Positions 1-7,449 of a stretch of 37,467 nt of DNA are shown piece after piece; the stretch's first letter is position 1; every line of letters starts with the position of its first letter. The position numbers and the translations under genes are program-made. This DNA is from Streptacidiphilus anmyonensis (GTDB taxonomy: Bacteria > Actinomycetota > Actinomycetes > Streptomycetales > Streptomycetaceae), in NCBI RefSeq assembly GCF_000787855.1, contig NZ_BBPQ01000029.1, positions 1 through 37,467 of the forward strand, read 5' to 3'. The notes under the pieces were generated by a model that had not been told where the DNA came from, searched no databases, and saw nothing but the letters and a program-made list of their open reading frames with translations.

Positions 1-189
1 GTAGTCACCGGCGTCCGGGCCGTGGCCCGGCGCGGCGGCTGCCGCGCTCGCCGCTCCGCGCGGGTCCGGGCCGCCGGCGCGGGCCGCGGAGAGGTCGATG
101 CCGCACTCCTCGCAGTAGCGGTCGGACTCCGCCACCGGCTGGGCGCAGTTGGGGCAGGAAAGGGTCAGTTGGTCCATGCTTTCGCTCAC
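1..189 (-). CDS. N-terminus of a zinc-ribbon protein, probably a PP2C-type phosphatase (partial)
   Basis: Only the first 63 codons are inside the window. The residues seen hold one zinc ribbon, CPNCAQPV followed by CEECGIDL (two CxxC knuckles), then an Ala/Gly/Pro-rich linker. I chose the GTG at 189 because it overlaps the kinase stop codon (GTGA) and has a GAGGA Shine-Dalgarno seven bases upstream; an in-frame ATG at 177 is the alternative. The overlap implies translational coupling with the PknG-like kinase. In actinomycetes a Ser/Thr phosphatase or VWA-domain protein with such a zinc-ribbon N-terminus often follows this kinase, so a partner phosphatase is the inference, but the catalytic part is not visible. 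Confidence 0.6.
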   Translation of the reverse strand, partial: MSESMDQLTLSCPNCAQPVAESDRYCEECGIDLSAARAGGPDPRGAASAAAAAPGHGPDAGDY

Positions 190-2819
190 ACCCAGGTCCT
201 CGGGCGCGTGCGGTTGGCCCGCTCGACCCATGCGATCCGTTGTTCGGGGCTCTCGGCCAGTCGGGCCAGCTTGCGGTAGGAGTCCTCCAGCGCGAACCGC
301 AGCGCGCGCTCCTCCGAGGGGCTGCCGAGCAGGGTGAGGGGGGCCGCCGCGCCGGTGACGTCGGGGCGGCCGGCCAGCACCCAGCCGAGGGCCTTGCCGA
401 GGACCTCGACCGACAGCTCCTCGCGGCGCCGCGCGTCCAGGCCGAGCCCGCCCAACTGTTGGGAGGCCGCGTCCAGGTCGAGCCGCAGCGGCTCCTGCGG
501 CGCCCGCTCGCGCAGCCGCGCGCGCACCGAGGCGACGCGGGCCGCGACGTAGTGGGTGGACGCCTCGGGGACGGACTCCAGCGCGGCCACCGCGCCGGGC
601 CGGTCGCCGGTGGCGAGCAGCACGCGGGCCAGGCCGAACGCCGCGCTGACGTACGACCGGTCGGTCGTCCACACCAGGCGGTAGAACTCCGCCGCGTCCT
701 CGCGCTCGCCGAGCGCCTCCGCGCAGACGCCGAGCGCCAGCTTGGGCGCGGCCTCGCCGGGGAACGCGTCGTAGACCGCGTCGAAGGACTCCGCCGCCGA
801 GCGCAGCGCCGCGCCGGACTCGGGGCCGCCCGGGACCCCGGACGCGGCGAGCGCCGCCAGGCCCCGGTACCAGACGACCCGCCAGTCGTCGGAGGCGTCC
901 GTGCCCAGCTGCGTCAGCGCCTCCTGGACGGCGACCAGGTCGCCCTGCTCGATCAGCGCGCGCAGCCCGCGCAGCCGCAGCTCCACGGAGTTGACCGGCG
1001 CGGTGCCGAGCGCGGTCAGCACCTCGTCGGGCGAGGTGGCCATCAGCGAGGCGAGGAATCCGGCGTTCGGGTCGCCCGGGTCGATCCGCGGGACGGGCAG
1101 GGCCAGCGCCGCCGCCCGGGTGTCCAGCGGCAGCACCTTGGGGACGGTGACCGTGCCGTTCGGCACCGCGATGACGGGGTTGCCGGGCGAGGCCGCGGCG
1201 GCCTGCCGGCGGCGTCCGCCGCGCGTGGACGCGGGCGGCTCCTCCAGCTCGCCGTGGAGCAACTCGGTGTCGACCACCCGCAGTTCGGGGCCGAACAGGG
1301 TGGACAGCGCCGGGCGGGGCCGGGCGTCCTGAAGGGCCAGCACCTCGCGCAGCACGCCGGTCAGCTGCTCGGCCATCTCCTGCGCGGAGGAGAAGCGGCG
1401 GCCCGCGTCGGGGTCGGTCGCGCGGACCAGCAGCCGGTAGAAGGACTCGTACCGGTTGAAGACCTCGACCTCCTCCGGGCCGGGCAGCGAGTCCCGGTAG
1501 ACCGTGGAGTAGCCCTGGAAGTCGAAGGTCATCACCGCGAGCGCGCGGGCCACGGTGTAGAGGTCGGAGGCGGGGGAGACGCCCTCGGTGGCGATCTCCG
1601 GGGCCTGGTAGCCGATGGTGCCGAAGATCGCGCCGTCGTCGTCCTGGCGGCGGACCGCGCCCATGTCGATGATCTTCAGCTGGTCCTCGGACTGGATCAC
1701 GTTGTCCAGCTTGAAGTCGCAGTAGATCAGGCCGCGCTGGTGCAGGTAGCCGAGGGCCGGCAGGGCTTCGAGCGCGTAGGCGATGGCCTGCTCGACCGGC
1801 AGCGGCTCGCGCCGCCCGTCCGGCAGCCGGCGCTGGTCGGCGATGTCCTTCAGGGACTTGCCGCCGACGTAGTCCATGACGATGTAGCCGTCCCGGGTGC
1901 CCTTGCGCGGGTCCGGGTGCTCGACGAAGTTGATGATGCGGACGATGTTGGGGTGGTCGACCTCGGCCAGGTAGCGGCGCTCGGCGATGGCGACGGCCAG
2001 CGCCTCCTCGTCACCCGTGTCCAGCAGGCCCTTCAGCACGATCCACTTGTCGTTGACGCGCCGGTCGATGCCGAGGTAGATCCAGCCCAGACCGCCGTGG
2101 GCCAGGCAGCCGACCACCTCGTACTGGCCGCCGACCAGGTCGCCGGGGAAGAGCTTGGGCGTGAAGGAGTACGCGGTGCCGCACTTGGTGCAGAAGCCCT
2201 CGGAGCGGCCCGGCACGCCGTTCTTGGAACGGCCGACCGGCGCCTCGCACTTGCTGCAGTAGCGCTTGCGCTCGGCCACCTCGGGGTTGGCCAGCACCTT
2301 GGAGCGCGGATCCTCCTTCGGGATCGGCGGCACGGTCACCAGGCCCGCGCCGAGCGCGCCTCGCTGGCTGCGGCTGCCTCGGCTGCTGGTGCGCACCGAG
2401 ACCGAGCCGCTGCGGCCCGTCCGCGAGGAGCGCGAACGCCCCGACATGGTCCGCGAGCTGCGGGAGGTGGAGGTGGAACGCGAGGTGGAGCCGCCGCCCG
2501 CGCCGTGCTGCGCCGGGATGGACGCGGCCGGGAGCGGGGCGAGGCCGCACTCGGTGCAGTAGCCGTCGGCGTCGATGACGCCGGTGCCGGTGCAGTCGGG
2601 GCGCGCGCACGGCGCGCCCGGTCCGCTGGGCGCGGAGCCCGACCCCTGCGCGCCGGACCCCTGCGACGCGCGCGTGCCCGAAGCCGGGCCGCCCGCCTGT
2701 CCGGTGCCGGTGCGCACCGCAGCCTGGAGCGGTGCGAGCCCGCACTCGGTGCAGTAGCCGTCCGCGTCGATGACACCCGTGCCGGTGCAGTCCGGCCGTG
2801 TGCACGGTACCGCGTTCAT
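186..2819 (-). CDS. PknG-like serine/threonine protein kinase with zinc knuckles and TPR-type C-terminus
   Basis: About 877 residues. Domain order: two copies of a C-x4-C-x11-C-x2-C knuckle (near residues 6-27 and 71-92), a Ser/Arg-rich stretch, a rubredoxin-like CSKCEAPV...CTKCG pair, the kinase domain, and a long helical C-terminus of TPR type. The glycine loop reads AHGGLGWIYLG, the ATP lysine is in VLKGL, and the catalytic loop is YCDFKLDNV followed by DMGAVRR. As in mycobacterial PknG, the usual HRD arginine is absent. This rubredoxin-kinase-TPR order is the PknG hallmark; PknG phosphorylates FHA regulators (GarA/OdhI) of glutamate and 2-oxoglutarate metabolism. Start: ATG at 2819 overlaps the preceding 28-codon ORF (ATGA) and has AGGGGG nine bases upstream. 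An ATG at 2828 directly abuts that site and is less likely. The glnX/glnH-like neighbours support the assignment. Confidence 0.88.
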   Translation of the reverse strand: MNAVPCTRPDCTGTGVIDADGYCTECGLAPLQAAVRTGTGQAGGPASGTRASQGSGAQGSGSAPSGPGAPCARPDCTGTGVIDADGYCTECGLAPLPAASIPAQHGAGGGSTSRSTSTSRSSRTMSGRSRSSRTGRSGSVSVRTSSRGSRSQRGALGAGLVTVPPIPKEDPRSKVLANPEVAERKRYCSKCEAPVGRSKNGVPGRSEGFCTKCGTAYSFTPKLFPGDLVGGQYEVVGCLAHGGLGWIYLGIDRRVNDKWIVLKGLLDTGDEEALAVAIAERRYLAEVDHPNIVRIINFVEHPDPRKGTRDGYIVMDYVGGKSLKDIADQRRLPDGRREPLPVEQAIAYALEALPALGYLHQRGLIYCDFKLDNVIQSEDQLKIIDMGAVRRQDDDGAIFGTIGYQAPEIATEGVSPASDLYTVARALAVMTFDFQGYSTVYRDSLPGPEEVEVFNRYESFYRLLVRATDPDAGRRFSSAQEMAEQLTGVLREVLALQDARPRPALSTLFGPELRVVDTELLHGELEEPPASTRGGRRRQAAAASPGNPVIAVPNGTVTVPKVLPLDTRAAALALPVPRIDPGDPNAGFLASLMATSPDEVLTALGTAPVNSVELRLRGLRALIEQGDLVAVQEALTQLGTDASDDWRVVWYRGLAALAASGVPGGPESGAALRSAAESFDAVYDAFPGEAAPKLALGVCAEALGEREDAAEFYRLVWTTDRSYVSAAFGLARVLLATGDRPGAVAALESVPEASTHYVAARVASVRARLRERAPQEPLRLDLDAASQQLGGLGLDARRREELSVEVLGKALGWVLAGRPDVTGAAAPLTLLGSPSEERALRFALEDSYRKLARLAESPEQRIAWVERANRTRPRTWV
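2534..2807 (-). repeat. Duplicated 79-bp zinc-knuckle segment within the kinase gene
   Basis: Two equal-length 79-base copies, 2534-2612 and 2729-2807, differ at only a few bases. Each encodes the Cys-rich unit with core TGTGVIDADGYCTECGLAPL. A Gly/Ser-rich linker separates them. This looks like a recent in-frame tandem duplication. Confidence 0.85.
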
Positions 2820-2902
2820 CCCCGCCATCCCCCTGCGGCCGATGCCGCAAAAGTCGTCAGTTGCTGTGCCTTGGTCGTGGCCTTGGTCGTGCGCTGTCTC
2901 AT
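2816..2902 (-). CDS. 28-aa small ORF coupled to the PknG-like kinase
   Basis: Short basic, Thr/Ala/Gln-rich peptide beginning MRQRTTKATTKAQQL and ending GGWRG. Three things suggest it is translated: a strong Shine-Dalgarno AGGGGG eight bases before the ATG, a 22-base gap after the stop of the upstream coiled-coil gene, and an ATGA overlap between its stop and the kinase start at 2819. No domain is recognisable. It may be a genuine microprotein of the PknG module or a leader ORF that delivers ribosomes to the kinase start. Conservation could not be tested here. Confidence 0.45.
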   Translation of the reverse strand: MRQRTTKATTKAQQLTTFAASAAGGWRG

Positions 2903-2924
2903 GATGCTTTCCCCCTGTCGGAGC

Positions 2925-4253
2925 TCAGGCACCGTAGGGGCGTCCGTCGACCGGGCCGGCGGCCTGTTGCTGCTGGACCGCGCGCAGGCCCTGCTGGTAG
3001 CGCAGGACGGCGTTGTCGGCCGCGCGCAGGTCACAGGGGGCGCTCCAGAGCATCCGCCGGGCCAGGTCGTAACGTTCGATCAGCTCCGGGTCCTCGGCGA
3101 CGCCGAGTCGCGCCGCCATGGCTTTGTACGCGTCCAACCGCCCGCGCAGTTCCGCGCGGACCGCGAGCGGCGCGGTCACCGCGGTCAGCGACTCCCGGGC
3201 CCGCTCCAACTCCCGCTCGGACGCCGCCTCCAGGGTGTCCAGCAGCGGGCCGAGCTGCGACCACAGGCCGTGCCGGCGCAGCTGCTCCGCCTGGGCGAGC
3301 CGCTCGCGCATCGCGCTGGCCGGTCCGGGCACCGTCGGCACCTCGGTGGCCGCGATCTTCGCCAGCACCTCGCCGCGCGCCCGGCGGGCCTCGGCCAGGG
3401 TGGCGTCGGCGCGGGCCAGGGTCTCGCCGACGCGTTCCAGCCGCTCGTCGGCGTCGTCGCGCAGTCGCACCAGATCGGTCAGTTCGAGGCGGATGTCCTC
3501 CACCGCGCGCTCGGCGCGGTCGTAGCGAGCGGTCTCCACCGAGCCGCCCACGGGCGCGCGTCCGGGCGCGGACGCGCCGACGGGGCGCGGGGTCCAGAAG
3601 AGGAGCGGGTCGGTGACCACCTCGCCGCGCAGTGCGGCGAGTTCCTTGCCGAGCTCCTCCAGTGCGTCTCCGGCCGGGTGCTCGCCCGGCAGGACGCCGA
3701 CGGAGCGGGCCAGCGCATGCACCCGGCCGAGCTCGGCCAGCAGCAGGTCGATCCGGGCCGGCAGCGCCGTCCAGACCGCGTCGGCCGCCGAGGCGACGTC
3801 CATGATCCGCGCGTACCACTCGTTCATCCGGTCGACGAGGTCGCGCAGGCTCACCTGCTCGCTCAGCCGCGCACCGCCGGTCAGCGAGGGCGCCGCGCCG
3901 GGCAGTTGGCTGCCGGGGACGGTCACGCCCTTGCCGCGCAGCAGCTCGGTGAGTTCGATCAGGTCGGACTGGGTGGGTCTGGTGCGCCGCGAGCGCACCG
4001 CGCGGGCGGCGGCCAGCGCTTCGGAGTAGGTGTCGAAGAGGTTCCACATCAGCTGGAGCCCCGGCTCGGCCGCGCTCCAGCGTTCGGCGGTGCGGCCGGT
4101 CAGCTGCGCGCCCTCCAGCAGGCGTCGGCCCGGGTGGTCCTGCAAGGCCAGCAGGGAGGATTCGACGGCCTCGCGCTCGTCGCCGAGCCCCTTGAGGGTA
4201 CGGTCCACCTCCTCGCGGGTCATCACGGGACCGTACGGTCCGGTCAACGCCAT
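2925..4253 (-). CDS. Alpha-helical/coiled-coil protein of the pknG-glnH cluster, unknown function
   Basis: 442 residues, almost wholly predicted helical, with heptad-like charged stretches (EREAVESSLLALQD; RLRDDADERLERVGETLARA). It has no signal peptide and no membrane segment, so it is probably cytoplasmic. The ATG at 4253 has an AGGGAG-type ribosome site about nine bases upstream; a second ATG ten codons later is possible. It lies between the GlnH-like sensor and the kinase on the same strand, so it may be a scaffold or adaptor for PknG signalling. That role is inference from position only; I do not recognise a named family. Confidence 0.75.
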   Translation of the reverse strand: MALTGPYGPVMTREEVDRTLKGLGDEREAVESSLLALQDHPGRRLLEGAQLTGRTAERWSAAEPGLQLMWNLFDTYSEALAAARAVRSRRTRPTQSDLIELTELLRGKGVTVPGSQLPGAAPSLTGGARLSEQVSLRDLVDRMNEWYARIMDVASAADAVWTALPARIDLLLAELGRVHALARSVGVLPGEHPAGDALEELGKELAALRGEVVTDPLLFWTPRPVGASAPGRAPVGGSVETARYDRAERAVEDIRLELTDLVRLRDDADERLERVGETLARADATLAEARRARGEVLAKIAATEVPTVPGPASAMRERLAQAEQLRRHGLWSQLGPLLDTLEAASERELERARESLTAVTAPLAVRAELRGRLDAYKAMAARLGVAEDPELIERYDLARRMLWSAPCDLRAADNAVLRYQQGLRAVQQQQAAGPVDGRPYGA

Positions 4254-4303
4254 TCTTGCTTGTCTCCCTGGTGGTCGTGCCGACGGTCAGACTGTCAGAT
4301 CCG

Positions 4304-4327
4304 GGTCCGGGGAGGATCCCCGGGGGC
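4304..4327 (-). terminator. Hairpin between the glnH-like gene and the coiled-coil gene
   Basis: CCGGGG (4307-4312), a 5-base loop AGGAT, then CCCCGG (4318-4323), with partly paired flanks. It lies in the 107-base gap after the glnH-like stop, has no T tract, and could partially terminate or stabilise the upstream message. Confidence 0.4.
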
Positions 4328-4360
4328 GGACCTTGTTGCAACCTTGACGCGGTGGCGCGG

Positions 4361-5317
4361 TCAGCCCGTGTAGTGGGCGGCGGGCGGGGCGCTGTTCTGT
4401 CCGGTGATGGGCTTGATCCACTGTCCGTAGCTGCGCTGCCAGTCGCCGTCGGCGATGTAGGACTGCAGCACGGCGTTGATCCGCGCGACCAGGTCGCGGG
4501 AGCCGAGCTTGACCGCGACCGCGTAGTACTCGGTGTCCAGTGTGCCGGGCACGATCCGCAGCGACTTGTCCTGCGCGTTCAGACCGGCGGCGAGCGCGCC
4601 GTCGGTGATGGTCGCGTCAACCTGCCCGAGCTGCATCAGCACCAGGCAGTCCAGCTGGTTCTCGACCGCGACCTCCTGCGACTTGTAGGCGCTGGTCTGG
4701 AGCAGACCCTCGGCGGTGGAGCCCTTGGCGGTGCAGATCCGCTGACCCTTGATGCTCGCGTTCAGGCCGGTGACCTTCGAGTCCTTCGGCACCAGGATCT
4801 GCTGGCCGGTCTCGAAGTAGTCGGACGAGAAGGAGACCTGCTTCTCGCGGGCGCAGTTGTGGGTGAAGGTGCGCACCACGACGTCGACCAGGCCGCTCTG
4901 CAGTGCGGGGATGCGCTGGTCGGTGGGGACGGCGAGCAGGGTCACCTTGTTCGGGTCGCCCAGGATCGCCCCGGCGAGCGCGTGCACCAGGTCGATGTCG
5001 AAGCCCTGGATGCCACCGCTGTTGGGGTCGCGGAAGCCCCACAGGTAGCTGTTGGTGTCGATGCCGGCGACGAGCTTGCCGCGCGCGATGATGCGCTGCA
5101 CGTCGAGCCCGCCGTCGGAGGTGCTCGGCGCGACGGTGGCGAGCGGGTCGCAGCTGTTGTCGTCGCCCGGCGCGCGGGCGATCCGGACCGCGGCCGGCTG
5201 CGTCGACGCGTCGCCGGTCTCCGCCGCGGAGCTGCCGGCGAAGGCGAAGCCTCCGAGCAGAAGGGCCGAGGTCACCGCCCACACGCCGGGGCGACGCAGC
5301 CATCTCAACGTTGTCAT
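4361..5317 (-). CDS. glnH: GlnH-like glutamate/glutamine-type extracytoplasmic binding protein
   Basis: 318 residues of the bacterial extracellular solute-binding family 3 (GlnH/HisJ type). After an N-terminal export signal (LRRPGVWAVTSALLLGGFAFAG) come family features: the opening strand GKLVAGIDTNSYLWGF, GIQGFDIDLVHALA, then VPTDQRIPALQSGLVDVVV. There is no lipobox cysteine, unlike the mycobacterial lipoprotein GlnH, so the protein is either released or held by an uncleaved signal helix. Start: ATG at 5317 with GGGGAG seven bases upstream, 13 bases after the glnX-like stop. No amino-acid permease gene lies nearby, and it sits in a PknG cluster, so sensing rather than transport is the likely role, as shown for mycobacterial GlnH. 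Confidence 0.85.
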   Translation of the reverse strand: MTTLRWLRRPGVWAVTSALLLGGFAFAGSSAAETGDASTQPAAVRIARAPGDDNSCDPLATVAPSTSDGGLDVQRIIARGKLVAGIDTNSYLWGFRDPNSGGIQGFDIDLVHALAGAILGDPNKVTLLAVPTDQRIPALQSGLVDVVVRTFTHNCAREKQVSFSSDYFETGQQILVPKDSKVTGLNASIKGQRICTAKGSTAEGLLQTSAYKSQEVAVENQLDCLVLMQLGQVDATITDGALAAGLNAQDKSLRIVPGTLDTEYYAVAVKLGSRDLVARINAVLQSYIADGDWQRSYGQWIKPITGQNSAPPAAHYTG

Positions 5318-5330
5318 CACTGCTCTCCCC

Positions 5331-6710
5331 CTACCGGTACTCGGCCACACGCCGGTTGACGCCCGTCACCACGCCGGCCGCGGCGAGCACGGCCAGCACG
5401 CCCGCGCCGGGCGCGAGCAGGGAGGTGGCGCCGCGGCCGCTGTCGGCGAGGCTGGTGAACTGGCCCTGCTCGTGCGCGGCGGCCGTGTCCAGGCTGCCCT
5501 TGAGCGAGGTGAAGGCGGCGTCGATGGTGTTCGAACCGCTGCCGATGGTGTCGTTCACGGCGGCGCTGTAGTCGCCGTTCTGGTTGGCGTCGTGGGCGGT
5601 GTCGTGCCGGGACTGCCAGTTCTGGAACGAGGCGGTCGCGGCGCTGACGGCCTGATGGGCGGTGGCGTCCTCGGAGGTCATCGACCCGGCCTGGGCGAGG
5701 TAGCCGTCCTTGCCCGCCAGTTGGACGCTGTCGGTGGTCCAGGCGGTCTCGTAGGCGGTGGTCGAGCCGCGCGCCACCAGGTTGAGGTTCTCCGCCGCGC
5801 GGCACTTGAGCGCCTCGATCTCGGCCTGGTTCAGCATCTGCAGCGGCGCGGCGCCCTTGGTGTCGCTGTCCGCGAGGTAGGAGGAGGCGAGGGACTGACC
5901 GACCGCCAGCCACAGCAGGGCGACGGTCGCGCAGGCGGTGGCGAACACCATGCCCAGGTTGAACACCCGGTTGGTGCTGCGGAACAGCCGGATCTGCGCC
6001 CGCACCAGCACGACCAGCAGGATCACGCCGAGGCCGAGTGCGGCCCACGGAAGCGAGCGGGCGTCGGCGTAGTCGCTGTTCAGGCGGTCGGTCTCGGCCT
6101 GGTAGAGGCTCTGGGCCTCGTTCAGCATCTGGTTCTGCATCTGCCCGGAGGCGTACCGGAGGTAGGCGCCGCCCAGCGGGATGCCCTGCCGGTCGTCGGC
6201 CTTGGCGGTCTCGACCAGGCCCGCGTAGACCGGCAGTTCCGCGTTGAGCTTGGTGATCCACTGCTGGCCGGGGTCGTCCGAGCCGCTCTGCGCCGCCGCC
6301 TTGGTGAGCAGCTGCGAGGCGGTGGCGATGTCGTCGTTGTACTGCGTACGCACCGCCGCGGTCTCCTGGCCGGCCTGGAGGAAGCCGGTGGCGGCGGTGG
6401 TGTCCGCGTCGGCGAGCGAGCGGAAGATCTGCGCGGCGTCGTTGCTCAGCGGCTGGCTGTGGTTGACCACGTTGTCCGCCGCGGCGGAGCGCGAACTGAC
6501 CTGCCAGACGGTCAGCACACCGAACAGCAGCGTGAGCAGGGCCAGCAGCACGGCGCCGGACTGGAGCCGCCGCGGTGGAGTGGCCGTCAGCCGGGCGGTC
6601 AGTCCGCCAGCCCCCGGCCCCCGGTCCTGCCGCCCGCGCTGCGATGGCATGGTCGATCGCGGCCCGGCCGGTTGTGTGGTCGCCGGTCGTGTCGTGGCCG
6701 GTGTCGCCAT
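5331..6710 (-). CDS. GlnX-like four-helix membrane protein
   Basis: 459 residues. A Thr/Pro/Arg-rich cytoplasmic N-terminus is followed by a membrane helix at about 51-70 (GAVLLALLTLLFGVLTVW), a roughly 150-residue outside helical domain, two helices at about 220-240 and 251-272, a second outside domain, and a final helix at about 427-450. This matches the layout of mycobacterial GlnX, the membrane partner that relays GlnH ligand status to PknG. Start: ATG at 6710 with a GGGGGAAGGGG purine run upstream. It is the first gene of the minus-strand operon, divergent from the gene at 7012. The family call rests on topology and gene order, not on a database match. Confidence 0.72.
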   Translation of the reverse strand: MATPATTRPATTQPAGPRSTMPSQRGRQDRGPGAGGLTARLTATPPRRLQSGAVLLALLTLLFGVLTVWQVSSRSAAADNVVNHSQPLSNDAAQIFRSLADADTTAATGFLQAGQETAAVRTQYNDDIATASQLLTKAAAQSGSDDPGQQWITKLNAELPVYAGLVETAKADDRQGIPLGGAYLRYASGQMQNQMLNEAQSLYQAETDRLNSDYADARSLPWAALGLGVILLVVLVRAQIRLFRSTNRVFNLGMVFATACATVALLWLAVGQSLASSYLADSDTKGAAPLQMLNQAEIEALKCRAAENLNLVARGSTTAYETAWTTDSVQLAGKDGYLAQAGSMTSEDATAHQAVSAATASFQNWQSRHDTAHDANQNGDYSAAVNDTIGSGSNTIDAAFTSLKGSLDTAAAHEQGQFTSLADSGRGATSLLAPGAGVLAVLAAAGVVTGVNRRVAEYR

Positions 6711-7011
6711 GCTGCGCGCCCCTTCCCCCGTCTCGTTTCGTCGGAAGAAGTATGGCCGCCCCTGAGGACGACTCACACCAAAGTTGCGTCGATCTTGAGG
6801 ATTCGCGGCAGAGCTGTGACACAAACGGTGACCGGTCGTGTGCGGAATTGGCGGCGCGAATGTACACAACTTGCCGACATCTCCGACACTTCTCGTTCAC
6901 CCTGTCCATGTCCGGCGTTCCTGGGTCCGATTCTGTGAATCCGCTTGGAACCTCGACCGTCTCCTTCGGCCGATCGCGACCAGTGCGGTCCAGTGCGGGA
7001 GATGGGGAACC
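6711..7011. promoter_or_regulatory. Divergent intergenic region between glnX-like and pst-type operons
   Basis: About 300 bases without a supported gene; lower in GC than its surroundings. It must hold the promoters of both divergent operons. I could not fix convincing -35/-10 pairs. A PHO-box-like repeat is listed separately. Confidence 0.6.
6895..6927 (+). promoter_or_regulatory. Candidate PHO box (PhoP direct repeats)
   Basis: Three consecutive 11-base units: GTTCACCCTGT, CCATGTCCGGC, GTTCCTGGGTC. Streptomyces PhoP binds 11-base direct repeats with a GTTCACC core. The first unit matches well, the third partly and the second poorly. It lies about 85-117 bases before the gene at 7012, the first gene of a pst-type operon. 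Confidence 0.35.
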
Positions 7012-7449
7012 GTGAGCGGAGCCAGATTCCTGATCGCGACCGGGACCGACCGGGAGAGCGGCAGCGGATCGCCCTGGTACGGGTGGCGCCTGCTGAGCGC
7101 CAACAACCGGGAGTTGGGGCGCGGTGCCACGTTCTTCCCGCGGCGCGAGGACTGCGAGGCGGCCGTGCTCCACCTGCGGGCCAACCTCGACCGCGCGGTG
7201 CCCGTGGTCCACGTGGTGCGACCCGACTCGCTGTGGCGCTGGCGCCTGGAGATCGACGGCACCGAGGCGGCCCGCTCCGGTCGCGCCTACCACCGGCTGC
7301 GCGAATGCCGCTACAGCCTGGCGCACTTCCACACCGGGGTGAGCCTGGCCGACGCCGCGCCGAACGCGCTGCCCGAGCAGCGCGCCTCCGTCCGCCGCAG
7401 CGGCAGCGGGCGCGCGCCGGGCGACCTCTCCCGGGCGGTGGCCCGATGA
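7012..7449 (+). CDS. Small YegP/DUF1508-like protein, first gene of the pst-type operon
   Basis: 145 residues starting at GTG (7012) behind GGGGA. Two similar segments are visible: WYGWRLLSANNRELGRGATF with a following helix, and WRWRLEIDGTEAARSGRAY with a following helix. A W-rich beta hairpin followed by an S/A-containing strand and helix recalls the tandem DUF1508 (YegP) fold. The C-terminus is Arg/Ser-rich. Its stop overlaps the pstC start (ATGA), so the two are translationally coupled. The function of YegP-like proteins is not established; co-expression with a phosphate transporter is the only clue here. Confidence 0.6.
   Translation: MSGARFLIATGTDRESGSGSPWYGWRLLSANNRELGRGATFFPRREDCEAAVLHLRANLDRAVPVVHVVRPDSLWRWRLEIDGTEAARSGRAYHRLRECRYSLAHFHTGVSLADAAPNALPEQRASVRRSGSGRAPGDLSRAVAR

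Noticed and set aside
240-4373. Very long plus-strand open frame opposite the kinase and coiled-coil genes
   Set aside because: It is the antisense shadow of GC-rich genes: low-complexity Arg/Gly/Ala/Val protein with no domain, spanning two real minus-strand genes and their gap.
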